Assembly (NCBI GenBank): GCA_020055645.1
Contig: CM034546.1
Coordinates: 140,017,875 to 140,081,874, forward strand
Source of the DNA: Tomocerus qinae
Taxonomy: Eukaryota > Arthropoda > Collembola > Entomobryomorpha > Tomoceridae
Length of the DNA: 64,000 nt
Direction: 5' to 3'
How positions within the stretch are numbered: position 1 is the first letter of the stretch; each line of letters opens with the position of its first letter. This document shows positions 42,401-54,286 of the stretch, piece by piece. Both the position numbers and the translations under genes were made by a program. The notes below the pieces were generated by a model, which saw only the letters and a program-made list of their open reading frames with translations, was not told the origin of the DNA and did not search any database.

Positions 42401-43875
42401 ATGCTTATTGCAAATTTAAAATTAGATGGTTATAACTACGTATACACACGGAGAATTCAGCAAGACTGTGTTGAAAATTTCTTTTCTATGATAAGAGCAA
42501 AAGGAGGGTGGTGCAAAAACCCAACAACTAGACAGTTTAGAGAAAAATTCAGATTTTTAGTTTTTAACAGTGCCATCAGCATTTCTAAATATGCAAATTG
42601 TGAAAATGCTTCATTACATAACCTAATAACTATGTCAGATTTAAAAGCACTGGCTAAAACTAAGAATGAACAGCCAATTTGCGCAAATAACAGAGGTAAT
42701 GAATTTCGACCTCCTATTGGAGCAGCCACTCATGATACTGAGTTGGCATGTCCAAATCCTATGCTAGCAGCTACTCAGGCCACAGAGTCGTCAAATTGTT
42801 GCAAAAATTTTTTTCAAGTTCCAAAATCAGGGAAGGAGAAAGAGGCTACAATTAATGATCATAACAGAATGGTGGCCATGTACGTCGGTAGTTATTATGT
42901 CAAAAATAGTTTTATTAAAACTAATTGTGTAAAATGCAAAAGTATGCTTTTTAGTAGCGCGTTAACTTCTAAAAAAGAAATGCTATGTTTAGAAAAAGCC
43001 TATGCTATTGGTAAAAATCAAGATAAAAACTTGGGCTATAATACTACCCTTACAGAATTTAATTTTGATGTCTTCTTCTACATCGCAAAATTTTTTCACA
43101 GTGTGCTTAATAAAACTCTTGACACCCGTGGCGTTGATGTGATTAAAAATATGTTAACACATTTCAAAGGTATACAGTTAGTTAAGAATTGGTTAGATCC
43201 TTCCACTTGTGTTTGTGCACAGAATAGAGAAAATATAATGTTAAAATATTTGAGAATTATATTATTTCGAGTAGTCAAAGACAAAAACGAAAATGTAAAA
43301 CAATCAAAGTCATGGGGACAAACTAGACGAGATTTAAGAAACCAATAGACTAAGTTTAATTAACTTCAAATTAAATGGTACATCATTTACCAGCATAAAT
43401 CAATTAATTGTTATTCCAACAAGATTATTTCAGTTTGAGTACAAAGGTTTTCAAATTCCATTAATGACTATCTGAAAAATTGTGTAATTTTTATCAGAAA
43501 AAATAATTTTAATAAATTATGTGAGAATTAAAATTTATTTATGTTTTTCTTGTTTTTCATAATTGGACACGAACAAACAACCATTTCATCAATCTGATTT
43601 TGTTATAGATTTTATGTTTACCCAGATGAAATTCACAATCGCAAGAATCACGTTATCAGCAGACACAATCCACTTTAAATTTAAATTTTCGTTCCTTCCG
43701 CTATGCTCTGACTGTCGCTTGATTTACCAGATACAAGAAACCTCCCTAAGACCGCCTCCTCGAAATTCTAAACCAATGAGTAAATTCTCAAACTGGGCCT
43801 GTTTCTTTGCACATTGTTTCGATATCTTAATGTATAGAATATGCTATATTCTATACATGGCCTTCTTTATCTATG
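39475..43875 (+). mobile_element. P-element/THAP-type DNA transposon (4.4 kb)
   Basis: Boundaries come from three observations. The left end CATATACGAAGAAAGACATGAAT and the reverse complement of the right end CATAGATAAAGAAGGCCATG match at 17 of 23 positions. Both begin with CA as P-element termini do. Each end abuts the same 9-bp sequence AAAATATTC (39,466-39,474 and 43,876-43,884), consistent with the 8-bp target duplication of P elements plus a chance base. Because the target is a minisatellite rich in AAAATATTC, the duplication alone is weak evidence. Inside are a THAP-encoding 5' exon, four short exons and a 654-codon terminal ORF. A polyadenylation signal (AATAAA) lies near 43,512. Confidence 0.7.
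39753..43348 (+). CDS. P-element-type transposase (THAP + RNase H-like core)
   Basis: A cut-and-paste transposase related to Drosophila P and vertebrate THAP9. The inferred exons are to 40,139, 40,242-40,379, 40,462-40,608, 40,647-40,820, 40,931-41,287 and 41,371-43,348. All introns have GT/AG ends, and the four internal exons are multiples of three with matching phase. Exon 1 starts with a THAP finger ('CVICQTPAKNENLSFYRFPS', later 'VVCDQHF'); one base is missing in an A-run at 39,886-39,892, so the finger is split between two frames and no in-frame ATG precedes it. Exon 5 has a basic coiled coil. The last exon carries D51 ('WDEVSVKE'), D141 ('CDMGFCNQ'), 'DMPHLIKLIRNN' and E364 ('QDCVENFF'), the expected acidic residues. 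The core looks intact; the DNA-binding domain does not. Confidence 0.8.
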
Positions 43876-44641
43876 AAAATATTCGAAAAAGATCGAAGGT
43901 TCTTCAAAAGATTGGAAAAAGATCGTGGAATCTCGAAAATATTTAAAAATGAGCGAAAAAGATCGTGGAATCTCGAAAATATTTAAAAATGAGCGAAAAA
44001 TCTAGAAACGATTCTAAAATGATTGAAGAATTACAAATATTTGAAAATGAGCGAAGAATCTCGAAAAGATTCTAAAATGATTTAAGAATTGAAAATATTC
44101 GAAAAAGATCGAAGGTTCTTCAAAATATTCGAAAAAGATAGACGGGTTTTCAAAATATTCGAAAAAGCTCGACGGATCTCAAAACTATTCAAAAAAATCG
44201 AAGGATATCCAAAAGATTCGAAAAAGATAGAAGGTTCTTCAAAATATTCGAAAAAGATAGAAGGTTCTTCAAAATATTCGAGAAAGATAGAAGGTTCTTC
44301 AAAATATTCGAAAAAGATCAAAGGGACTCAAAAATATTCGAAAAAGATCAAAGGATCTCAAAAATATTTAAAAAAGATCGAAGGATCTCAAAAATATTCA
44401 AAAAAGATCGAAGGATCACAAAAATATTCAGAAAAGATCGAAGGATCTCAAAAATATTCAAAAAAGATCGAAGGATCACAAAAATATTCAGAAAAGATCG
44501 AAGGATCTCAAAAATATTCAAAAAAGATCGAAGCATATCCAAAAGATTCAAAAAATATCGAAGCATATCCAAAAGATTCAAAAAAGAACGAAGCATATCC
44601 AAAAGATTCAAAAAATATCGAAGCATATCCAAAAGATTCAT
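43876..44641. repeat. 30-bp minisatellite, about 25 copies, right of P element
   Basis: The unit is AAAAAGATCGAAGGATCTCA + AAAATATTC, with variants (CATATCC.AAAGATT at the right end). Long open frames in both directions (189 and 97 codons) are by-products of the unit length being a multiple of three. Confidence 0.95.
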
Positions 44642-44763
44642 ATGACAACATAGGATGAAATAGTTTCAGGGTAGAGTGTAGGATTTTTTATAATGGGGAA
44701 GTGTAGTCTATATAGAAAATTCTATTTGTTCCGATACAGTGAGCAAACCAAAATTATGTGTAA

Positions 44764-47711
44764 TTATAGCAAATATTCCGTCAGATTCAGTGGCAAGTTA
44801 CCAGCTTTAAACCTTTTTACTACTTTGTCATTATAGTGGAATCTGAGCAAAAAATTATTTATAATATTTTCAATACGAGCTAAATTATTTGATGAGGTAG
44901 CTGAGTATATCACTAGACCGTATTCAAACAGTGAATAAACAAGCGCTCTGAATATTAAGGGCATCTTAGTTATCACCCAGGTATTTACTATATTGATGTT
45001 GTACTAATATGTTATTATCAAAATCAATAATGGAGCTGATGGGTAATGGAACACTTGTATTAGGAATATGGAAAACAACAAACATTTATTTACTCCAGTT
45101 TGGGCTTGAAAGATTATCATTGCACCAACTATTCATTACTGACATCGAATTCTCTAATTCTAGTTCAAGGGTAGAACTGATAGTAGCAATTAAATAATTT
45201 GCAACATCATCTACAAAGAGTAAAATAGGAGAATTGCAGTATTTATTGACGTCACTAATATAATAACAGTAGGGCAAAGGTCCTAGTATGGAGCCTTCAC
45301 GCCTGTCACCAAGTATTTCATACTTATCGGATATATAAGACCTGAGACGAATACTTACATTTCTATCCAGAAAATAGCTGCGCAAAATTTTTAACAAGTA
45401 TTCAGGCGGATTAAAGAAATCTCTAATTTTGTTAACCAGCACAATAAAATTTACACTTGGGAAGGCCTTTTTGATATCAAAATAGGCTACACTAACAGTT
45501 TTGTTACATCTAGTGCGGAGTAAATGTTATCCGTTAATTGTAACACAGCATGAGTGGTGGATAACCGACGTTGGAAACCAAATTGATTTGAGAAGGAATG
45601 AGAATTGCCCATTAAATGCAGACGCAACTTGCAAGCAATAATCGATTCAAATACTTTACCCAAAAGGGAATTATAGAAATTAATCTGTACGAATTTGGAT
45701 CATTACCACTACCCCCAGGTTTAAGAAGAGGAGTAGTAATAGATTGTTTCCAAGCTTGAGGAAAAACACCTTCAACTAAAGCAACATTGAAAATTTTTGT
45801 TATCTAAGCAGTCAGCAAGTAGTTTAATAACTTTAGTTGGTAATGCGGAAATAATAGGAGTAATTGTAGGTTTCACACCATGAATATGTTTTATAACAAT
45901 CTTTGCACCATAAAAAGAATTCCACAACTGAAGAAGATTATTACTTTCATCTACATGAGAAAGTGAAAAAGTTTTAGCAAAACAAGCAGCAATATCATCA
46001 TTCTCAACCAGTTTCAAATTTTCTGCTTCAAGTACATTTGTTGTTTTAATATTAGCATTTGTCAATTGCTTATAGAATTTCCATATTGAAGAGGAATTGT
46101 ACGATTTAATGAAGTTAGCATGATAATAGTTCCTCTTTGCTTTACGTAATTCCCTTGTTACATAATTTTTCAATTTACGACTATATTGCCATAAGATTAC
46201 ACTATCATCAATGCGAGATAATTTCTTAAAATGGTCTTTAAGATGAATTAACTTTTTTAAATTCGAATCTATCCATGGATTTTTTGCCGATTATACGTTA
46301 CGCTTAACCATAGGAATCATTCTATCAACAACATTTAGACGGTTCCCGGACATACGTGCCAACGGTCAATAATGCCAAGTGTTTTATGACCCTTTGTACC
46401 AAGGGGTTTTCATAAGTGCCAAAAACATAAGTGCCAAAACGAATAATGCCAATAATATTTTTATTAGTCACGTTTAGTTATATACGTCAGTTTGCCTTAT
46501 GAATATGAAGAGTTATGTCATTTTAGGCTTTGGTTTTTTGGTTGTGCCTGCCTACAAAATATGTACAAGCTTTGATAGAATCAATGTTTGGTTTTGTAAA
46601 ATATTGTGCAACTTGGAAAGTAATTTTCTAATCGAGTTCCCGATATTCTTTCTTCTAAAGGTGGTACCATTGAACTATTGAAGTAAAGGTGCATAAGTGA
46701 ACAGTGGCATTGCTCCCTTTGAAGATGAGATAATAAAATCCAAATTGAAGGATGAGGTTTGTCCACCCGGTAATTGAAGCCACTGTGCCACCCTTCTAAA
46801 GCATTTGTTGTCCGTGGGACGTCTTACATTCTCTAGGCAGTCTTCCTTACTTACAAACTACTTCATACATATAAAATGCACACTATATTATATTTTGTAA
46901 AATTGATAGCCTAATACACTATACAATACATTATGAATAATGGCACTTTATGCTTTGGCACGTATGGTTTTTGGCACTTATGGAAATGGCACATACGTTT
47001 TTTGAGATAGGATAAAAGTGCCAATTGGCACTTTTATTTTTGGCACATGTGTCCGGACACCCATTTAGACATATAGATTCAAACATTGACAACATATCAT
47101 TTACATTATCACACGAATCTATAACAGACCAAGGAGAATTATTCATTTCAGAGATTGCCAATTCCCGATTTAAGTTTGTGTAATTACGAGTACAGATTAA
47201 TTCTCGCTTAAGTTTAACATGCACTTTTTTACGTACTGTGTAAACCATATCATGATCAGATTAATTAAGACTAATAACCCTCGTTTATTTTACAAATTCA
47301 TTTCTATTACAAGAAATATGATCAATTATCGATTCATATATAGATTTTGTACCATTACAAGTGTATCATTTCATTTAGGAGAGCTTTAGACTTTGCTGGT
47401 ACAGGAATATCACAGTTAAAATTACCCAAAAAAGTAATTTCATTGCTTTGGGTATGTAAATGATTAATAAGCGTATTTATTTGACCGCAGAAACCCACTG
47501 AAACAGAGCCATCAGCATGTATCACATCAAGAGATGGAGAATCAGTATGCTTATAAATACCAGCTATTACAAAAGGTGATGTTTCAGGAAGCTTTAAACT
47601 CAAACAAATACATTCATTTTCATTCGTGAAGCTGTCATATACAATATTATTGACATTCAAGGTATTTTTATAGTACACCATAAGACCACCCCTTTGCCTG
47701 TCACATCTCAA
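44764..47711 (-). pseudogene. CR1-like LINE ORF2, endonuclease to RT, interrupted
   Basis: On the minus strand: endonuclease ('RQRGGLMVYYKN', 'FVIAGIYKHTD', 'ITFLGNFNCDI' = GDFN box with N for D) at 47,711-47,355; the linker ('HVKLKRELICTRNYTNLNRE', 'FESICLN') at 47,248-47,070; the RT N-terminal region ('RELRKAKRNYYHANFIKSYN', 'SIWKFYKQLTNA') at 46,173-45,772; and the RT core ('EYLLKILRSYFLDRNVSIRL', 'EGSILGPLPYCYYI', 'LLFVDDVAN') at 45,442-45,086. A thumb piece ('ITKMPLIFRALVYSLFEYGL') follows to 44,764. A 721-bp DNA element splits it at 46,341-47,061. Several frame breaks are present and the catalytic box is FVDD. Same family as 215-1,373. Confidence 0.85.
46332..47070. mobile_element. 721-bp DNA transposon (MULE/hAT-like, non-autonomous) with 9-bp target duplication
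   Basis: CATTTAGAC occurs at 46,332-46,340 and 47,062-47,070. Between them the ends GGTTCCCGGACATACGTGCC and (reverse complement) GGTGTCCGGACACATGTGCC form inverted repeats. Removing the element and one copy of CATTTAGAC rejoins the LINE linker as 'FESICLN-VVDRMIPMVKRNV', in frame. Many 'AGTGCCAA' motifs lie near both ends in mirrored orientation, as transposase-binding sites do. The interior has no recognised gene. The 9-bp target length fits Mutator-like elements; an 8-bp duplication (hAT) with a chance base is also possible. Confidence 0.85.
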
Positions 47712-47729
47712 TATGAAGTAACCATCAAT

Positions 47730-49605
47730 TTAAGGGTGTCAAACTAGGATTCAGGCCCTATGTATCTAAAGAACCGTAAGTAGCACGGCAAAACCGTTAA
47801 TACCAATCAAAAGCCCGTGCAAAGTTACATTGAAACACCGGTTTTCATCAACTTATTCCTACGCTTTCGCTTACACCAGCAGTTCTCCCAAAAAAAGTTG
47901 AAAATATGAATCAATTACTATCGCCTTTTCCATGTCTCAAACACTTTTGTCACCAAATTTATGTCGATTTTCTTTCACTCTTCATTTAGGACTTTCCAAA
48001 CCCCTTCCATGCACTTTAGTTTCCTTGCAAAAAGTCTTCTCTTTAAATATCTTAAGCCAAAGAAGTCCATGGGACTGGTGTCAGGAGATTTTACCGGTAT
48101 CAGGGAATTTTCTAATATAGTTATACCTGTTCTTCTTTGTAAGTCTGTCGCGTAGGCGATGGTTTTCCTCGCTGTGTGGCTAGTTGCTGCATCATGGTGA
48201 ATTTTCACTTTACTTAACTCCCCAGGGTAGATTTTAGGTATTTCTTTTTCAAGTAATGGCTTCAGGACCTTCTCTATGTACCATTCGGCGTTGACTTTCA
48301 CTTTCTTTGGTACCCGAATCAAGCGTAGGTTTCCACGGCCACTTACAGCACCAATGACCATGAAAGTGGTAAAATAGTTGTCTTTGTCAACTACCCAATC
48401 ATCGGGGATGAATTTCCCTTTTGGAACGTAGCATATTTTTCTTTTACCATTTGTGTTGTGTAAGCCGAACATAGCTTCGTCCAATGTAACAACGTATTCC
48501 CACTGTTTTGCTGAAATCCATTTTTCATAAAGCTTCCGGCAGTTCGTCTTTCGATTCTGTTGTAATGGCCAAGAGCCGCTTTGTTAGGCCTGCCCTTACT
48601 CTTGACGAAGCTATGCAAGTAATATGCAATACTAAACGCAACTTCTGGTTCCTGCACTAATGCTAGATGAATCTACTTAGATAGGAAGTTGTATAAATCA
48701 TGGAATGATGTAATAACTGATGTGAATGTGTGTATGAGTGTTTGTAATAAATGTTGAATGTACTCAAGTGTATGTTGAAATAGAATTAGACTGAATATTT
48801 ACTAGCAAGTAAGTTAACTGTAGGAAGAATAGGTTTGCCGAATAAGATAGGAAAGGTAAGAGACTAGTAGTTGTTGATAGCTGGACTTCCCGACGAGAAC
48901 TGAGGAGTTGATTCCCAGTTCCAGGTAAAGTTACTTTGGTGGGAGTTGTTGGGATGGAAAGGAGGATACAGTACATGTGTTAGAGTAGGATAGGAGCTGG
49001 TAGAGTAACCCGTTACACTGTATATGCTTTGGGGTTAACTTATGGACCCGGGTTTTTCTTCGGACTGCCCAACTTACCAATTATGCCGCGTACGGTAGTT
49101 GCCGACACTTTTACTATACGGGCAATTTCTCTTTGGCTGGGGGGATTTTCTCTTTTTGTCAATACATCAACCTTTTTAATTATAGCACTAGTTACTACTT
49201 TGGGGGCAATTTGTTTAACTGGTGATGGCAGTCTCAATACTTTGGCCGTTCTTCGTTTACCAATATTTTTCAGTACAGTTCGTTGTGAAACAGTGATATT
49301 ATCTTCTCTAAGTTTCTTCACAGTGATTCTGGAACTGAATTTAGCGGCGGAAAGAGCTTTAATCATACCCTCTACTTCGGGGGGTATTTTTTGGCATGTT
49401 TTAATGTTTTTTTCGATTTTTTATTTTTACTAAGTGAATTGAACTGCAGTGTTGACGTACACTTGAGGTAAAATATTTAAAAGTACCGGTGGCGGTAAAT
49501 AAATCTGAGCAAAACTCCTCCGTGCACCTTTTGTAATAGAGCACTAAGTGAACCGTCCCACGGAAAAGCCGTTGTTGATCCGAAATTGTGGTTCCAAGTT
49601 TCACC
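47730..49605 (-). pseudogene. Tc1/mariner superfamily transposase, DD41D type
   Basis: A DNA transposon relic. The N-terminal helix-turn-helix frame (49,366-49,040: 'RITVKKLREDNITVSQRTVL', 'NPPSQREIARIVKVSATTVR') is followed, after an apparent insertion of about 370 bp (48,660-49,030), by the catalytic part. Catalytic residues are D in 'TLDEAMFGLHN' (about 48,485), D in 'IHHDAATSHT' and D in 'SPDTSPMDFF' (47,975-48,484). I count 41 residues between the second and third D, the spacing of the rosa/DD41D family. A frame change occurs near 48,545 ('RKLYEKWISAKQWEYVV' is in another frame). Terminal inverted repeats could not be assigned. Inactive. Confidence 0.75.
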
Positions 49606-49785
49606 CGGATGCTCCTATTTCCATGTTAGTAAACTGGTCACTAAAATTTTCAGTCAGAATAGTTTCAAAGCTCAAAGTTAGTTTTATTAGAGTGACAAAA
49701 AAGACATATTCAACTGCAAAATCAATTTACAATTAAAACTCAGCTAACATATTACTGCGGCTGCTCCTCCTCTATGGTCACTATC
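49606..49785. other. Non-coding DNA
   Basis: Nothing recognised between the mariner 5' side and the next LINE tail. Confidence 0.3.
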
Positions 49786-49789
49786 CTAA

Positions 49790-49955
49790 TACAATTTGAG
49801 ATAAAACAATCAGTAGTTCTACTAATATTCCATTTCCCTTTGCAATATGATTTCATTTTTGACAAGATCCATCAGTTTACCTAATGATAGTTCTTTATAG
49901 GCCCATTTCCTTGGTAGTTTGTTCCAAGTCAATATTGCCTCATGCTGCACGGATC
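49790..49955 (-). pseudogene. LINE C-terminal tail fragment
   Basis: The minus frame reads 'KRSVQHEAILTWNKLPRKWA' followed by 'YKELSLGKLMDLVKNE', the 'WN-LP...' tail typical of LINE RT C-termini. Short and degenerate. Confidence 0.5.
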
Positions 49956-49959
49956 TTTT

Positions 49960-50816
49960 GTAGGCATTCGAATTACATGTTTTAACTTTTAATTTAAGGC
50001 ACGTTTAAAAAGGCACGTTTAAATCTATATAAAGTGCTACTGTGTAGTTTCGATTTTTTTTCACTTTCAATTTTTCCCTTATATAGTGGTATAACAATGG
50101 TTTGTTTGTAGAGTTGAGGGAAGTATTGAGAGAATGCGAACTAACTTCGATGTCGCCATTACTCCTACTACGTCCTTCTTGGAATTGTCTCCAATTGTCA
50201 CTACTGCTATCACATACCTACCTATCCTATTCTAACTTATCTAAATATGCTAATTACCATTCAATTCCTTCTAATGAACTCCTGAACTTACCTTTCTACA
50301 ATCACTTACTTCTTGACTCTGTCCCTACTTACATCTCGACGGTGCTGTCCGCACCGAGATTTCTAGAAAAACGCCTCCTTTCCTAACTTATTTAATTCTT
50401 ACTTATTCTTCATTAAAAAATTACACCTATTTATATTTCAAAATTATTCTACCTACTATAATCAGACGCTAATTCAGCCGCTGTATCCCAAATTAAAAAT
50501 AAGTCCCATATACCTACATCATTAATATTGTATTTATTCTCCCACACTCAACATACCCAGCTAATATATTATTTCCTGACAGTATCCTTATGAAAGTGAA
50601 CTGAATTGGTATGCAGAGATTCTTGCAAAAAGACTAATACTGAAAATGTAATCCTCGAAGAATTCTGACCAATAATGTGGAATAATTCCCGAATACTGCA
50701 CAATAGTAAGAGTTGTAATGAGTTAGACTTCTAGACTTGATCTAGAGTTAACTAGACTGATTTATTTATTTAATATTTACTGCTTATATACTCTTACTTG
50801 ACATTGACTTTCATCA
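49960..50816. other. Non-coding DNA, no gene seen
   Basis: A pyrimidine-rich segment (50,150-50,420) resembles in composition 8,850-8,935. A 94-codon plus frame there has no coding character. Confidence 0.3.
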
Positions 50817-52724
50817 ACTTATTGGCTTAGAACTAGAACATGTAACCTAATTGGAATTAATTGATTCGGGACAGTAGTCCCGATCTTAAATAATAACTGG
50901 AACGGTGTTCCACAATAAAATTAGAAAATGGAAATCTTGACCTAGAACAATTAAATAATTGAGTTGCTTAACCCACATATTAAAAGATAATCTGGAACAA
51001 CCAGTTAAATATTTAACTATATATAGAAGTACAGTAAAAAGTATTACGTAATTATCATCTACTGTATACATTTACTAGTAAAGTTACCCGTCCTACGGAC
51101 GGTGTAGTAACAGAACGCTTAAATTCCTTAAAACATTGTCAAGAGTAAAATTTGTAAAAGGATCCTTTGGGCCAGTGGACTTACTGCGGCCTAAAAATTT
51201 TCCATGATCGCATGAACTTTAAGACTTGCAATTTTAACCATCGTAGGTCTACACTGTAAAGAAGCTTTACAGAAGAAATTACGATGGAGCTCTCTTTAGT
51301 TGCGGAGTAATTGAGGCAGCAAGTAAAAGTCTGTCTCCCATATAAATAGCATTGGAATGGACATTTTTAAACTTTCACAGTTTAAAAATACCCTTTCGCA
51401 AAGGTTTTTATTGGGTTTTTAATTTTTTCTTATAGTTAAACATGTTAACTGTGGTTCACAAAAAAATTACGATGGAGCTCTCTCTACTTAGAAAATTATT
51501 AATTTTCAAAAAATATATACCTTTAAAGCACCTATATCACACTACATTTTAATAGGGCATTTAAGTGTCATTAAGTTTCAGTGCATCCAGGGGCCGAATC
51601 CTGCCCCTATCAGACTAAGTATTAAAACTGTCTCAATATTTCAAGACCAGTCTTGTGTGTGTGTGTTATGGGGACAGCACGACTACTACCATTGATTAGT
51701 AGAGCTATGCTACCGCTCAAGCCGCGAGGGCTTACTTGCAGTGACTCCCGGAAAAACTTTACTAAGTGTACAGACTTACACGAAGAGACTTATTGAAGAG
51801 TACTGAGCCATGAGACGGAACGAATCAACACTGTCCCGCAACTCAATCTGGTGAGCAGGCAGAGAGGGACAGGGACATGTAAGCCGACCACAAGTGACCC
51901 CCTTCAAATCACTTATGGCAGTCTACTTCAAACCCACCTTATCACCTCATGTGCATCCCATTGTCCAGACTTGTGCAAGGTAGAACTAGTAGCACGCATA
52001 TAGACCAACAGAACAATCCATACACTACAGACCAAGGCCATGTAACTATTAACTCAACCACGTTTAGATAACTATTGACAGAACAACGAGCTCCTAAAAA
52101 CGTCTATTGTCTCAAAAAGACCCATTTAGCCACAAGATTAATAATCATATGTTTTGGCGATCTAACATAAATCTCCTTACGGTATTAACTTCTAACGCGG
52201 GAGAAAGCCAATAAAAGGCGCCTCGCTCATTTTAATCTTTCATATTACTAAGTATACGTACTCATCATCAACATATTAAAGCAATAATGAATTCTTACAC
52301 AATAATGCTTTACTTTGTTTTATAAATTAAAAATAGTAAAAGTGGTTTAAACATTTCAAATTTTTTAAAATGTAGAGAATTTTTATCTCTATTTTATGAC
52401 ACTAAAATCTAATTTTTGTAAACAGATGTCGTTAAGACATTAGATCTAACAACATATATGATTTGATGGGTCACTTACAATTTGAATGTTCACACTCTGG
52501 GACTGTTTTTTGTTGACATAAATTGCTTCCTTATCTGTAGGAGCCTTAACGGTAATGTGTGGTTCGTCTATGATACCCAAAATACCGGGGAACTGCTACT
52601 CTGAAATATCGGTTTTTTATCTCCTTTGCGCTATTGACTTCCGTTAGAAATTGTTATTCTGAGCGTGACCAGAGACCTCGATATTTTTTTGTCGATGGCA
52701 ATGGTTGTGGTTCACTAAAAAATT

Positions 52725-52905
52725 AAGGGAAGTACTATTTTTCGTAAACTATTTTATATCATTTTATCTTTTCATTTAATTCAAAAAGAACAGCCTAAAA
52801 GTGCATATTTAAAACGAAACTTACGACTTTGAACTTCTTTTTGAATTGCATGAAAAGAAAAAAATGATATTATAAAATAGTTTATGGAGAAACAATACTT
52901 ACACT
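52725..52905. repeat. Inverted repeat (hairpin), arms about 60 bp
   Basis: ACTATTTTATATCATTTTAT with TCTTTTCAT and TTCAAAAAGAA on the left are mirrored on the right (TTCTTTTTGAA, ATGAAAAGA, ATAAAATAGT). It is nested in the 2.4-kb TIR element. A duplicate is at about 59,982-60,155. Confidence 0.65.
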
Positions 52906-53049
52906 GATTTTATTAATGAATCACGTTGATTGTCATCAACAAACAATTTTGGGTATCACAGACGAAACACATTGTTATTAAGGCCCCCCACAGAAAACGG
53001 TACCACTGATCATGATTTCAATTGATACGCATGTGGTATGCATGTATGG

Positions 53050-53255
53050 TATATGGGGTGTTCTGCCTCACTACAAAGTGATAGTACTGGGCGCAGGCCT
53101 CATTCCGGGCCTATTGCCAACTCCCTCAATACTGGTTTTGTTGTTAATTAATACCCGAGAAGCCTAAGGCTGTCATTTACGAGTCACTGTTGTGGGACTG
53201 TTATCGGAAGTCTACTAGCCCAACAAATACAGGTTATCCAAGCTACGAGCTCGTT
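53050..53255. repeat. Dispersed repeat D, copy 2
   Basis: Matches parts of 16,135-16,750 (GTTGTTAATTAA, CCCGAGAAGCCT, CTACTAGCCCAACAAA). Duplicated at about 60,306-60,511 inside repeat R copy 2. Confidence 0.6.
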
Positions 53256-54286
53256 GTCGAGACGAAGTGTCCATGTGATGTCCCTTGTAATTGCGGGTTC
53301 GTGCTTAATCTTTGTCTTAATTCCACATTAACAAGTCAAACACTCGCCTTTAAACAGCCCTCGGCCATTTTACCAAGCCAAAGAATCGAATTGGAAGTGG
53401 AAACACATTGATTAGTCAGACGACTGAGTACTCCACCAAGCCAACGTGACTGGGTACGCATGTGGTACATTAACTCTTTTTGCAGACGGTGGCTACCCGT
53501 GTAAGTCTTGGTTAGTATCGCAAAACATAAGCTCGTCTCTTATCTTATTCATCCCTACCCACCATCTCAGTGCCCTCCTCCTCACCATCTCAGTACCCTT
53601 CTCCTCACCATCTCAGTACCCTTCTCCTCACCCATCTTTCCAACCTCGCATTCCTCGCCCCTTCAAAATGATATTTCTGCTTCGTCCGATATAATTTCCA
53701 ACAATCGTAGTGTTACGCTAAATCTTCTGTGTGACTGTGTTGTAGCTAGTAGGATTATTATAGCAATATGGTTTAGTTCAAATTGGGCTTTCGAATGGCT
53801 AGAAAGTAGCTTAAAATAGGCTTGAACCTAAGATCAAGGTTAGCCTAGCCCAAAACTGTGGAGGATTGAGTCTAACAAGGAGACTTGAAATATTGAGACA
53901 GTTTTAAGCCTTAGTCCGATAGGGGGCAGGATTCGGCCCCAGGTATGTCAATAGGATGCACTGGAATTCCTATGCCCTTGTAGCTTTGGTACTTATTCGC
54001 TAATAGCAACAAATATTGCTTCATACGCTATATTATATAAGACTTTTGTTACTGTGACAATTCAAAGCTGATCTTTTGGTCAATGGAAACAGCAGGCCCA
54101 GTTTGTGTCCTAAATAATGCTTATAACTGTGTTGTATAGGCCCAACTCTGGCTCTTAACCCAAGGGATCCTTTATTCTGATGAATATGGAGTAAGTGTGG
54201 AGCAGAATATGGAATACATGAGGAGTAGAATATGGAACACATGAAGAATAGAATATGGAGTACGTGAGGAGTAAAACATGGAGTAC

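Larger units (their letters stand above)
51578..53974. mobile_element. 2.4-kb non-autonomous element with TIRs
   Basis: The left end (AGTGCATCCAGGGGCCGAAT ... TCAATATTTCAAG at 51,579-51,645) is complementary to the right end (53,884-53,974), which has a 12-bp insertion relative to the left. TIRs are about 65-85 bp. The interior has no ORF of note and includes repeat D (53,050-53,255) and a hairpin. A second copy of the whole element is at about 58,835-61,228. Confidence 0.7.

Noticed and set aside
44089-44658. 189-codon plus frame (KIEGSQKYSKK repeats) and 97-codon minus frame
   Set aside because: The unit is 30 bp, a multiple of three, so any open frame persists. There is no non-repetitive coding part.
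53446-53819. Plus-strand frames of 82-103 codons inside repeat R (also at 60,716-61,074)
   Set aside because: Contain a short CACCATCTCAGTACCCTTCT tandem repeat and no family motif; they lie inside a non-coding TIR element.
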